From: DASSUW01 sp963740605
Lineage (GTDB): Bacteria > Actinomycetota > Thermoleophilia > Solirubrobacterales > Solirubrobacteraceae
Length of the DNA stretch: 64,000 nucleotides
Reading direction: 5' to 3'
Assembly (NCBI GenBank): GCA_963740605.1
Contig: CAVUFC010000018.1
Location: 496,001 to 560,000, forward strand
Of the stretch, positions 7,526 through 15,951 are shown in pieces (position 1 is the stretch's first letter; each line of letters opens with the position of its first letter). The notes under the pieces were generated by a model that saw only the letters and a program-made list of their open reading frames with translations, was not told the origin of the DNA and did no database searches. The position numbers were made by a program, and so were the translations under genes.

Positions 7526-10501
7526 CTACGGCGCTCCCCCGAGCTTGCGAGGGGGAGTGAGCCGCACCAGGCCTTCCAGCTCAGACTCGTCGATCACGCC
7601 CGCGAGGCGGCCCGCAGCGGCCGCCTCGCCGCGCGTCGACGCCCCGAGCTTCGCGAGGATCCGCGACACGTGCACGCCCGCCGTGCGCGGGCTGATGAAC
7701 AGCGCCTCGCCGATCTCGCGATTGGTGCGGCCCGCGGCCAGGTAGGCGAGGATCTCGCGCTCGCGCGGCGTGAGGCCGTGCGGGTCGGATGCCGCGGGCT
7801 GCGGAGGCGCGGGCTCGGCCAGGTCGATGCGGGCGCGCGCAGCCAGCAGCTCGATCTCCCGCAGGATGCCCTGCGCGCCGAGATCGCGAGCGATCCGGGC
7901 GCCGGCCCGCAGGGGCTCGGCCGCGACGCTGCGCGGCGCGCCGGTCGCCAGCAGCGCCTCGCCCTCCTGCCAGCGGCAGTACCCAACCTGGTACGGCGCC
8001 GGCCGCGCCTCCCACGCCGCGGCAGCCTCGCGCCACAATGCGGGGTCGGGCGTACCGAGCCGCGAGAACTCCGCACGCGCCGTCGCCGTCTCGGCCACCG
8101 CGAGGACGAGCTGCCGCGTCTCGATGCCGTCGAGCCGCGCGATCAGCTCGTGTGCGCGGGCCACGGCGGCGTCGTCCGGCTCAGGGCGAGCGGCCTCGGC
8201 CGCGAGGCCCGTCGCCACCAACATCGCCTGGTACCGGACGTCCTCGGTCGAGCGCGCGAGCCCGGCGAGGATCGCCTCGCGAGCCTCGTCGGGCCGTCCG
8301 CGGGCGACCGCCAGCTCCGCGCTCACCTCAGCGGTCTGCGCGGTCATCTCCGAGCCGTGACCCGCTGTTCCGGCTGCTCGTAGGTCCCCGAGGATCGCGG
8401 CGCAGGCGTCGAGGTCGCCGCGGTACAGCGCCAGCCGCGCGCCTTCGAGCGTGAGATGGACGAACGCCGTGCGCGTGAGGTCCTCCATCGGCACTGCGGA
8501 CAGGAGCGCGTCGGCCTCGTCCCAGCGCCCGAGCCAGATCAGCGCCTCGACGGCGTTGCCCGTCAGGAACGCGCCCCAGTAGAGCCCGAGCCCCAGGCGG
8601 CGGCACGCGGCCTCGCCTGCGAGCGCGACCGCGGCCGACTCCTCGAGCCGTCCGGCTGCGTCGAGCGTCGCGGTGAGGTTCACGTAGGCGCGGCCGAGCT
8701 CCTCCGGCCGATGCTCCGCCCGGGCGATCGCGACCGCCTGCTCGAGCGAGGCGATCGCCTCGTCGAGCTCGCCGAGGCACCCGAGCGCGCTGCCGAGCAC
8801 GGTGCGGGCGAGGCTTTCGACCCGGCGGTCTCCGACGTGGCTCGCGAGGTCGACCGCCTCGCGTGCCGTGACGCTCGCCGCGGTGTGCCGCCCGTTGAGC
8901 ATCTGCGTGAACGCGAGGTCGGTGACGGCGGCCGCCCGTTCCGGCGTGGGCTCGGCGGGGATCAGCCGCAGGGCGGCTTCGTGGTGGGCATCGGTGTCCG
9001 GGCCGGCCGCGCCGGCGGCCCACGACGTCCAGGCCCGCCGCGAATGCAGCACGCCGGCGCGCACGGGGTCGGTGACCGGATCGGCGAGCGCGAGCGCCTC
9101 GTCGAGGCGCTCGATGGCGCGTCGGGCCGAGCCGCTCTGGAGCAGCATCGTGCCCGCGCGCTCGAGCATCTCCAGACGCGACATCCCGGCGACGTCCGCC
9201 GCGTCAACGACCCGCTCCCACAGGTCGAGCGCGCGCTCGTACTGCGCAGCAGCCTCGGCGAACGCGTGCACGCCCTCGGCCGCGATCGCCGCCTGCGTGC
9301 CGGCCGCGAGCGCGCTGCGGTCGTCGCCGGCGGCGTGCCAGTGACCGGCGATAGCGGCGGCTGTCGCGGCGACCGCGTCTCCGCCGAGCGCGGGCCGCTC
9401 GGTCAGCACGCGGGCGCAGCCCGCGTGGAGGCGGCGCCGCTCGCCCGGCAGCAGCTCGTTGTACGCGGCCTCGCGGGCCAGCTCGTGGCGGAAGCTCAGG
9501 CGCCCGTCGCGCGCGTCCGCGACGAGCACGTGATGCGCGACGGATTCCCGCAGCGCGTCCGCGAGCTCCGGACCCGGCACGAGCGCGGCGAGCAGCTCGT
9601 CATCGACCAGCGCACCGGCGACGGCGGCCGCGCGGACGGCGTTCTGGGCCGCCGGCGTAAGGGCGGCGATGCGCGCGTGCAGCACGTCGCGCACGGAGAC
9701 CGGAAGGCCGCTCGGGTCGCCCTCCGCCGCGGCGGCCAGCAGCTCCTCGGCGAGGAAGGCGTTGCCGCCCGACCGGCGGGTGATCTCGGCGATCGTGGGC
9801 GATGCCGCCGCGGCGCCGAGGATCGCGGCGCACAGGTCCGCGACCTCTTCCGGCGTGAACGGCGCGAGCTCGATGCGGTGGACGGCGCCGACGCGGGAGA
9901 GCTCCGCGAGCCAGCCGCGCAGCGGCGGCCGACGAGGCACTTCGTCGGCGCGGTAGGTGCCGACGAGCACCACGCCCGCATCACCGAGCGTGCGGGCGAG
10001 GAAACCGGTGAGGTCGAGCGTGGAGCGGTCCGCCCAGTGGACGTCCTCGAGCACGAGCACGAGCGGCGCCGCCGTCGCCGCCTCCAGCAACAGCTCGTGC
10101 AACTGCCCGAACAGGCGCGCCCGCGAGGCGTTGTCGGCGCGCGCGTCGTCGCGGCCGCGGGCGCCGGGCATCAGCGCGTCGAGCTCCGGGCCGGCGCCGG
10201 CGCGCAGGCGCTCCCAGGCGCGTTCCGGCAGGGCGCGCGCTAGATCGCGCAGCAGCTCGGTGATCGCGAGGTAGGGAGCGGTGCCCGCCGTCAGCTCGAC
10301 GCAGGCGCCGGTGACGACGGTGACGCGCTGTGCGCGGGCGCGCTCGCTCAGCTCCGCGACCAGCCGCGTCTTGCCCACGCCGGCCTCGCCGCCGATCAGC
10401 ACGACGGACGCGTGGCCGCCGCCGGCCGCGGCGAGCACTTCCTCCAGCACCGCCAGCTCGGCGGCGCGGCCGACGAAGGACCGGCTCTCGAGGCGGCGCA
10501 T
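7526..10501 (-). CDS. Large LuxR-family (LAL/MalT-like) ATPase transcriptional regulator
   Basis: The 991-residue protein has an N-terminal AAA/NTPase module with Walker A GGEAGVGKTRL at about 37-47 and a Walker B-like VLVLEDVHWAD near residue 155. A long helical TPR-like middle region rich in Ala, Leu and Arg (about 400-880) follows. The C-terminal LuxR helix-turn-helix at about 910-965 contains LTPREREILAYLAAGRTNREI. Such LAL regulators bind an inducer and ATP and activate nearby or distant promoters; the inducer here is unknown. It is divergent from a small membrane protein gene and convergent with hppA, ending only four bases from its stop. Confidence 0.9.
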   Translation of the reverse strand: MRRLESRSFVGRAAELAVLEEVLAAAGGGHASVVLIGGEAGVGKTRLVAELSERARAQRVTVVTGACVELTAGTAPYLAITELLRDLARALPERAWERLRAGAGPELDALMPGARGRDDARADNASRARLFGQLHELLLEAATAAPLVLVLEDVHWADRSTLDLTGFLARTLGDAGVVLVGTYRADEVPRRPPLRGWLAELSRVGAVHRIELAPFTPEEVADLCAAILGAAAASPTIAEITRRSGGNAFLAEELLAAAAEGDPSGLPVSVRDVLHARIAALTPAAQNAVRAAAVAGALVDDELLAALVPGPELADALRESVAHHVLVADARDGRLSFRHELAREAAYNELLPGERRRLHAGCARVLTERPALGGDAVAATAAAIAGHWHAAGDDRSALAAGTQAAIAAEGVHAFAEAAAQYERALDLWERVVDAADVAGMSRLEMLERAGTMLLQSGSARRAIERLDEALALADPVTDPVRAGVLHSRRAWTSWAAGAAGPDTDAHHEAALRLIPAEPTPERAAAVTDLAFTQMLNGRHTAASVTAREAVDLASHVGDRRVESLARTVLGSALGCLGELDEAIASLEQAVAIARAEHRPEELGRAYVNLTATLDAAGRLEESAAVALAGEAACRRLGLGLYWGAFLTGNAVEALIWLGRWDEADALLSAVPMEDLTRTAFVHLTLEGARLALYRGDLDACAAILGDLRAAGTAGHGSEMTAQTAEVSAELAVARGRPDEAREAILAGLARSTEDVRYQAMLVATGLAAEAARPEPDDAAVARAHELIARLDGIETRQLVLAVAETATARAEFSRLGTPDPALWREAAAAWEARPAPYQVGYCRWQEGEALLATGAPRSVAAEPLRAGARIARDLGAQGILREIELLAARARIDLAEPAPPQPAASDPHGLTPREREILAYLAAGRTNREIGEALFISPRTAGVHVSRILAKLGASTRGEAAAAGRLAGVIDESELEGLVRLTPPRKLGGAP

Positions 10502-10539
10502 CCGGAGGCGATCATCTCAGGGGTCGGCGGGGGTGATCA

Positions 10540-10569
10540 ATACGTCGCTCCGTGCGGTGCGGATACGTC
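10540..10569. promoter_or_regulatory. Direct heptamer repeat in the divergent promoter region
   Basis: ATACGTC occurs at 10540-10546 and again at 10563-10569, 23 bases start to start, about two helical turns. The 144-base gap lies between the divergent starts of the LuxR-type regulator and the small membrane protein, so the pair could be a regulator site. This rests on spacing and location only. Confidence 0.25.
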
Positions 10570-10645
10570 ATGTGCCCGATGGCGGCGGTCCGAGGCGCCC
10601 GTAGGTTCGACTGCGACCCCGATGCCCGCCCCAGGAGGCCCCGCA

Positions 10646-10894
10646 ATGAAGTCCCTGCTCACCCTCACCGCCGTCATCGCCGCCCTGGCGCTCGCCGCGC
10701 CCGCCGGCGCGATGCCGATCATCGATCCCCCCACGGCACCGCACCACGAGGTCGCGTCGCCGCCGCCCCCGGCGCACACGTCCGACGGAACGTCGCTCCT
10801 GGTCTTCGTCATCGTCGCCGGCGTGGCCTTCGTCGGCGGCGCCGCGGCCGTGCGGCTCGCACGGGTTCCCCGCCGCCGCGCGACCGCGGCCTGA
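10646..10894 (+). CDS. Small exported or membrane-anchored protein
   Basis: The 82-residue product starts at ATG 10646, with AGGAGG eight bases upstream; longer in-frame extensions would run into the regulator gene. Residues 1-23 look like a signal peptide (MKSLLTLTAVIAALALAAPAGA). A proline-rich spacer (about 24-46) follows, then one strong transmembrane helix (about 48-70), and a basic tail RLARVPRRRATAA. The layout fits a single-pass membrane protein with a short extracytoplasmic part. It resembles no family recognised here. Being divergent from the LuxR-type regulator makes it a possible target of that regulator. Confidence 0.7.
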   Translation: MKSLLTLTAVIAALALAAPAGAMPIIDPPTAPHHEVASPPPPAHTSDGTSLLVFVIVAGVAFVGGAAAVRLARVPRRRATAA

Positions 10895-10900
10895 GTCCGA

Positions 10901-11428
10901 TCAGCTGACGAGCTCGTCCGTGCTGACGATCGTGGCGAACTCCTCGTGGAGGCTCGTCGCCGTGGCGCGGGCGAGCTCGTCGCCCGTCATGACGGTCCCG
11001 TCGGGGCCTGTGCGGTCGAACGTGTGCGTCGCGTCGAGCGCGAACAGGACGTCGTAGCCGAGGTTGGCGCCCATGCGGGCGGTGGTTTCGACGCAATGGT
11101 CGGTGCTGATGCCGCAGAGCGCGATCGCGCCGAGTCCGCGCTCCCGCAGCCAGCCGTCGAGGTCGGGCGTGCCGTAGAAGGCCGAGTTGGTCTCCTTGGT
11201 GACGAGTACGTCGGGCTCGCCGCTGACGACGTCCTTGAAGTCCCAGGCGTGGGTCTCGAACTCGTGGCGGACGAAGACGATCGGCCGGCCGGCGTCCCGC
11301 CACGCGGCGATCAGCGCCGCGACGTTGGCCTCGCAATCGGGGTTGTTGCGGCGGCCCCAGTAGCCGGCGTCGTCGAACGCCTGCTGCACGTCGACCACCA
11401 CAAGCGCGGTGTTGGTGAGATCTACCAC
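10901..11428 (-). CDS. Isochorismatase-family cysteine hydrolase
   Basis: The 175-residue protein has the catalytic triad of the family: Asp13 in VVVDVQQAF, Lys78 in VTKETNSAF, and Cys112 in LCGISTDHCVETTAR, including the usual loop before the cysteine. Family members hydrolyse C-N or vinyl-ether bonds (nicotinamide, isochorismate, ureidoacrylate, carbamoyl compounds). The substrate cannot be told from sequence. The gene is convergent with the small membrane protein (six bases between stops) and divergent from the SpoIIE phosphatase gene, with a 27-base gap. Confidence 0.88.
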   Translation of the reverse strand: MVDLTNTALVVVDVQQAFDDAGYWGRRNNPDCEANVAALIAAWRDAGRPIVFVRHEFETHAWDFKDVVSGEPDVLVTKETNSAFYGTPDLDGWLRERGLGAIALCGISTDHCVETTARMGANLGYDVLFALDATHTFDRTGPDGTVMTGDELARATATSLHEEFATIVSTDELVS

Positions 11429-11455
11429 GGCCGCGCATGTTAGGTTGCCGAAGCA

Positions 11456-13861
11456 GTGCCCACGAGCCAGGCCAGCGCCCTGTTCGACATCGTCGGCGCG
11501 GGAGCGCCGGTGGGCCTCGCACTGGTCGACACCGAGCTACGCTTCGTCCGCGTCAACGACGCCCTTGCGGCGATCAACGGGCGGCCGGTCGAAGCGCATG
11601 TCGGGCGGCGGATCGACGAGGTGCTACCGGAGCTCGCCGACGCCCTCGTGCCCGTCTATCAGCACGTGCTCGACACCGGCGAGGCGATCTTCGAGCGCGA
11701 GATCGTGCGCGAGACCGCGAGCAGCCACGTCCGCCACGTGCTCGCCAGCTGGTTCCCGGTGCGGGTCGAGGGCCGGATCGTGGGCGTCGGGGCCGTCGTC
11801 ATCGACATCACCGATCGCAAAGAGGCCGAGCTCCGCCTGCAGGGCGTGGTGCAGCAGCTGCCGGTCGGCGTCCTGATCGTCGACGCGGAAGGGCGCGTCC
11901 TGCTCGGCAACCAGCAGCTCACGGAGATGGGCCTCGTCACCTGGACCGGCGCGGGCGCGCAGCTCGGCGAGTCCGATTTCGTCGGCTGGCGCGCGGACGG
12001 GAGGCCGTACGAGGTCGCGGACTACCCGCTGTTCCGCACGCTCCGGTCCGGTGCGGTGATCCGTGGCGAGGAGATCACGTACGTGCGCGGCGACGGATCG
12101 CGCCGCACGATCGAGGCCAGCTCGGCCCCGATCGTCGACGCCGGCGAGGTCGTCGCGGGCGTGGCAGTCATCCAGGACGTCACCGAGCGCAAGCAGGCCA
12201 CGGAGCGCCAGAACCTGATCGTCCGCGCGGGCGAGGTGCTCGACTCCGCGATCGGCGTCGACGAGCGGCTCGACCGCTTCGCACGCCTGCTCGTCCCGCA
12301 GCTCGCCGACTACGTGAAGATCGAGCTGCTCGAAGGCAGCGGCGGGCGGCGGCCGGTGGCGATCGCCCATCAGGACCCGGAGCGCGAGGCGCTGATGCGC
12401 GCGTGGCGCGAGCGCGGCACGCTGAGCGAGAGCGAGCGCGTCGGTATGGGGAGCACGTTCGCCACCGGCGAGGCGAAGCTGATGGAGGAGATCGCTGCCG
12501 ACGCCGTCGTCGAGTCCGCGCGCGCACGCACCGGCGAGGAGGGTGCGCAGCTGATGGAGGCGATCGGCCCGCGCTCGCAGATCGTCGTCCCGCTGCGCGC
12601 CCGCGGGCGTGTGCTCGGCGCGCTGTCCCTGACGATGGCCGAGTCGGGCCGCCGCTACATCGAGGCCGACCTGGACCTGGCGCGCGACCTCGGGTTGCGC
12701 GCGGGTGTCGCGGTCGACAACGCGCGGCTGTATGAGGACGCCCATGCCGCGGCGGTCGCCGAGCAACAGCGTGCCGCGGTGCTCGACGCGCTGGCCGCGG
12801 CGTCGCTGTCGATCCATCGCACCCGGTCGCCCGAGAAGCGGCTCGCGCTGATCGCGGAGGCGGCCCGCGACCTGCTCGGGGCGAGCCGAGGCGCGGTGGT
12901 CGTGCGCCGGCACCGGGCCGAGGAGGTGACCACCGTCGCCGGGCCTGCCGAGATCGATCCCGACGAGCCGTTCCTCGCCAAGACGATGGTCGCCCGCGAC
13001 GGCAGCGACTTCGGGCGCGTCGAGGCGGCCGGCAAGCCGGACGGGTTCACCGCGGCGGACGAGCTGGCGCTCGAGGACCTCGCGCGGCACGCGTCGCTGG
13101 CGCTCGAGAACGTCCGCCTCGAAGAGCGCGAGCGACACATCGCCCGCACGCTGCAGGCGAGCCTGCTCCCGCCGCGGCTCCCCGAGATCGAAGGGCTGGA
13201 AGCGGGGGCGCGCCACATCGCCGGCGGTGAGGGCACGCTCGTCGGCGGCGACGTCTATGACCTGTTCCCGGTGCTCGACGAGTGGGCGTTCTTCGTCGGC
13301 GACGTCTGCGGCAAGGGCGCCGAGGCCGCGGCGCTGACCGCGATGGTGCGCTACACGCTGCGGGCCGAGGCGATCCACCGGGCACGGCCGCGCGACGTCC
13401 TCGGGCGCGTGAACGAGGCGATCATCCGCCAATTCGACGACGGCCGCTTCTGCACCGTGCTCCACGGCCGGGCGCGGATCGAGGGCGGCGAGGCCCGTCT
13501 CCGACTCGCCTCCGCGGGGCATCCGCCGCCGCTCGTGGTGCGCGCCGACGGGGCGATCGAGACGATCGAGGTCGGCGGGCCGCTGCTCGGCGTGGTGCCC
13601 AAGGTCACCCACAGCGACGTGCACGTGACGCTCGCGGCGGGCGACGCGCTGGTGTGCTTCACGGATGGCGTGACCGAGGGCCGCGGCCCGCAGGGCATGT
13701 TCGGAGACCGGGCCCTGATGCCGACGCTGGAGGCGTGTGCGGGGCTTGACGCGGACGCGATCGCGGAGCACGTGATGCGCGCCGCGCTCGACTTCCAGGG
13801 CGGCCAGACGCAGGACGATCTCGCGCTGCTCGTGTTCCGCGTCCCGCGTACCGACGCCTAG
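11456..13861 (+). CDS. PAS-PAS-GAF-GAF-SpoIIE (PP2C-type) serine phosphatase
   Basis: The 801-residue signalling protein carries two PAS domains (about 5-120 and 125-235, the first containing LVDTELRFVRVNDALAAING). GAF-like sensor regions follow at about 240-420 and 430-565. The C-terminal SpoIIE/RsbU phosphatase domain is at about 575-795, with the metal-binding motifs GGDVYDLFP and FVGDVCGKGAEAA and the late TDGVTEG. Such proteins dephosphorylate STAS-type anti-sigma factor antagonists in partner-switching pathways. A STAS protein is encoded at 32.7 kb and a second SpoIIE phosphatase at 50-51.8 kb. The start is GTG 11456. No transmembrane helix is evident, so it is probably cytosolic. Confidence 0.92.
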   Translation: MPTSQASALFDIVGAGAPVGLALVDTELRFVRVNDALAAINGRPVEAHVGRRIDEVLPELADALVPVYQHVLDTGEAIFEREIVRETASSHVRHVLASWFPVRVEGRIVGVGAVVIDITDRKEAELRLQGVVQQLPVGVLIVDAEGRVLLGNQQLTEMGLVTWTGAGAQLGESDFVGWRADGRPYEVADYPLFRTLRSGAVIRGEEITYVRGDGSRRTIEASSAPIVDAGEVVAGVAVIQDVTERKQATERQNLIVRAGEVLDSAIGVDERLDRFARLLVPQLADYVKIELLEGSGGRRPVAIAHQDPEREALMRAWRERGTLSESERVGMGSTFATGEAKLMEEIAADAVVESARARTGEEGAQLMEAIGPRSQIVVPLRARGRVLGALSLTMAESGRRYIEADLDLARDLGLRAGVAVDNARLYEDAHAAAVAEQQRAAVLDALAAASLSIHRTRSPEKRLALIAEAARDLLGASRGAVVVRRHRAEEVTTVAGPAEIDPDEPFLAKTMVARDGSDFGRVEAAGKPDGFTAADELALEDLARHASLALENVRLEERERHIARTLQASLLPPRLPEIEGLEAGARHIAGGEGTLVGGDVYDLFPVLDEWAFFVGDVCGKGAEAAALTAMVRYTLRAEAIHRARPRDVLGRVNEAIIRQFDDGRFCTVLHGRARIEGGEARLRLASAGHPPPLVVRADGAIETIEVGGPLLGVVPKVTHSDVHVTLAAGDALVCFTDGVTEGRGPQGMFGDRALMPTLEACAGLDADAIAEHVMRAALDFQGGQTQDDLALLVFRVPRTDA

Positions 13862-13873
13862 AATCGCCGGCAG

Positions 13874-15790
13874 ATGGCAAGACGGCGACTGGAGGGCCTA
13901 GAGCGGGTCCTGGGAGCGAACGCGCTGTTCTCGACGGCGTACGGGAACGTCGGCTCGTCGATCTATTACGCGCTCGGCCTGGTGGCGTCGTACGCGCTCG
14001 GGCTCACCCCGGTCGTCTTCATCATCACCGGCTTCTTCTTCTTCTGCACGGCGGCGACCTACGCCGAGGCGACGACGATGTACCCGGAGGCGGGCGGCTC
14101 GTCGAGCTTCGCGCGACGCGCGTTCAACGAGTTCTGGTCGTTCATCGCCGCCTGGGCGCAGATGCTCACCTACGTCGCGACGATCGCGATCTCCGCCTTC
14201 TTCGTGCCGCACTATCTCGGCGGCCTGTTCTGGGACTATCTGCGCCACTCGCCCGGCGACATCATCTTCGGCTGCCTCGTGATTGCGACGCTCGCCGCGA
14301 TCAACGTGTTCGGCGCCAAGGAGTCGACCGGCATCAACATCCTGCTGGCGGTCATCGACTTCACGACGCAGTTGCTGCTGGTGCTGGCCGGCGTCTTCCT
14401 GGTCTTCTCACCGCAGGTGCTCGTCGACAACGTGCACTTCGGGATCGCGCCCGAGTGGTCGGACTTCGTGCTCGCGATCCCGATCGGGATGCTCGCCTAC
14501 ACGGGCATCGAGACGATCTCGAACATGTCGGAGGAGGCCAGGGACGAGGCCAAGACGATCCCGACGGCGATCAACCGCGTGCGGATCGCGGTGTTCGCGA
14601 TCTACTTCACGCTGCCGGCCGTCGCGCTGTCCGCCCTGCCGGTGACGCAGACCGCGAACGGCGAGTACCAGACGCTGCTCGGCCTCCCGGAGGAGGACGG
14701 TGGTTACGCCGGCGACCCGATCCTCGGTGTGGTCAAGACGATGGACCTCGGGCCGTTCCAGCACATCGGCGAGGTGTATGTCGGCCTGCTCGCCGCGACG
14801 ATCCTGTTCCTGGCCACCAACGCGGGCATCATCGGCGTCTCGCGGCTCGTGTACTCGATGGGCATTCACCGCCAGATGCCGGACGCGCTGCGCACCCTGC
14901 ATCCGCACTACCGCACGCCATGGATCGGGATCCTGGTCTTCTCGACCTTCGCGATCATCGTGATCTTGCCGGGCCAGGAGGTGTTCCTCGGCGCGATCTA
15001 CTCGTTCGGCGCGCTGCTCTCGTTCACGATGGCGCATGCCGCGGTGTTCCGCCTGCGGTTCAAGCTGCCCGACTTCCCGCGCGCGTATCGCGGCCCGGGG
15101 AACATCACGATCCGCGGCTACGACATCCCGCTGTTCGCGGCTGTAGGCGGCACATTCACGGCGATCGCCTTCGTCACCATCGTCGCGCTCAACCCGGCGG
15201 TCGCGGCCGCGGGCGTGGGCTGGCTGGTGGTCGGCGTCGCGATCTACGTGGCGTTCCGCCGGCGCCAGGGACTCGATCTGGTTTCGACGGTCAAGGTCGC
15301 GATCCCGCAGCCGGTCGTCGACCACGAGGCGGAGTACGACTCCGTGCTCGTGCCGATCCTCGACGGCAACTACGACGAGCGCGTGATGGCGACCGCGAGC
15401 CGGCTGGCCAACCGCCGGCGCCGCGGGATCCACGTGCTGGCGCTCGTCACGGTGCCGAACGCGCTGCCGATCGACGCGACGATGACCGACGCCGAGGCGG
15501 GCGCCGACTCGGTGATCGAGCAGGGCAAGATCCACGGCGGCCGGCGTGTCTCCGGCCACGTCGAGAAGATCCGCGCCGGGCAGGCCGGGCGGCGGATCGT
15601 CGAGGAGGCCGGCGACATGCGCGCCGCGGCGATCGTGATGCCGCTGCCGCGCCGCGTCGACGGCGCGTCGCTGTTCGGCAAGACGCTGGAGACCGTCCTC
15701 GCCGAGCGTCCGTGCCGGGTGATCATCGAGTCGGCGCCCGACCCGACGCGCGCCAAGCGCCGCGCGACGATGAAGGCGAGCCTCGTATGA
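13874..15790 (+). CDS. APC-superfamily permease with C-terminal UspA-like domain (copy 1)
   Basis: The 638-residue protein has a twelve-helix amino-acid-permease-type transporter domain (about 15-460), with GNVGSSIYYALGL in the first helix. A cytosolic C-terminal domain of about 160 residues follows (from about 485, YDSVLVPILDGNYDERVM) with a universal-stress-protein-like fold. The length and this two-part design resemble both predicted amino-acid permeases and KimA-like potassium transporters of the same superfamily. The next genes encode a tiny membrane protein, a second copy of the same architecture and two TrkA-type regulators, which favours an ion-related role by inference. The stop overlaps the next start (ATGA). 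Confidence 0.85.
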   Translation: MARRRLEGLERVLGANALFSTAYGNVGSSIYYALGLVASYALGLTPVVFIITGFFFFCTAATYAEATTMYPEAGGSSSFARRAFNEFWSFIAAWAQMLTYVATIAISAFFVPHYLGGLFWDYLRHSPGDIIFGCLVIATLAAINVFGAKESTGINILLAVIDFTTQLLLVLAGVFLVFSPQVLVDNVHFGIAPEWSDFVLAIPIGMLAYTGIETISNMSEEARDEAKTIPTAINRVRIAVFAIYFTLPAVALSALPVTQTANGEYQTLLGLPEEDGGYAGDPILGVVKTMDLGPFQHIGEVYVGLLAATILFLATNAGIIGVSRLVYSMGIHRQMPDALRTLHPHYRTPWIGILVFSTFAIIVILPGQEVFLGAIYSFGALLSFTMAHAAVFRLRFKLPDFPRAYRGPGNITIRGYDIPLFAAVGGTFTAIAFVTIVALNPAVAAAGVGWLVVGVAIYVAFRRRQGLDLVSTVKVAIPQPVVDHEAEYDSVLVPILDGNYDERVMATASRLANRRRRGIHVLALVTVPNALPIDATMTDAEAGADSVIEQGKIHGGRRVSGHVEKIRAGQAGRRIVEEAGDMRAAAIVMPLPRRVDGASLFGKTLETVLAERPCRVIIESAPDPTRAKRRATMKASLV

Positions 15791-15951
15791 GGGTCGTCAC
15801 CCTGATCCTGTCGTCGGCGATGGTCGTGATCGGGCTGGCGATCATCGTGCGGACGTTCGCCGAGGGCGGGGCAATCGCCTTCGGCATTGTCGTCGGGCTG
15901 CTGTTCATGGCCGCGGGCTGCGGCCGCCTGTACCTGGAGCGGCACCGGTGA
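15787..15951 (+). CDS. 54-residue two-helix membrane protein
   Basis: The product is almost entirely two hydrophobic helices (residues about 3-22 and 27-46) with a short charged end YLERHR. It overlaps the upstream permease stop (ATGA) and the downstream permease GTG start, so it is translationally coupled to both. The position suggests a small accessory subunit of one of the transporters, which is inference. Similar short membrane proteins are easily missed because of their length. Confidence 0.7.
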   Translation: MRVVTLILSSAMVVIGLAIIVRTFAEGGAIAFGIVVGLLFMAAGCGRLYLERHR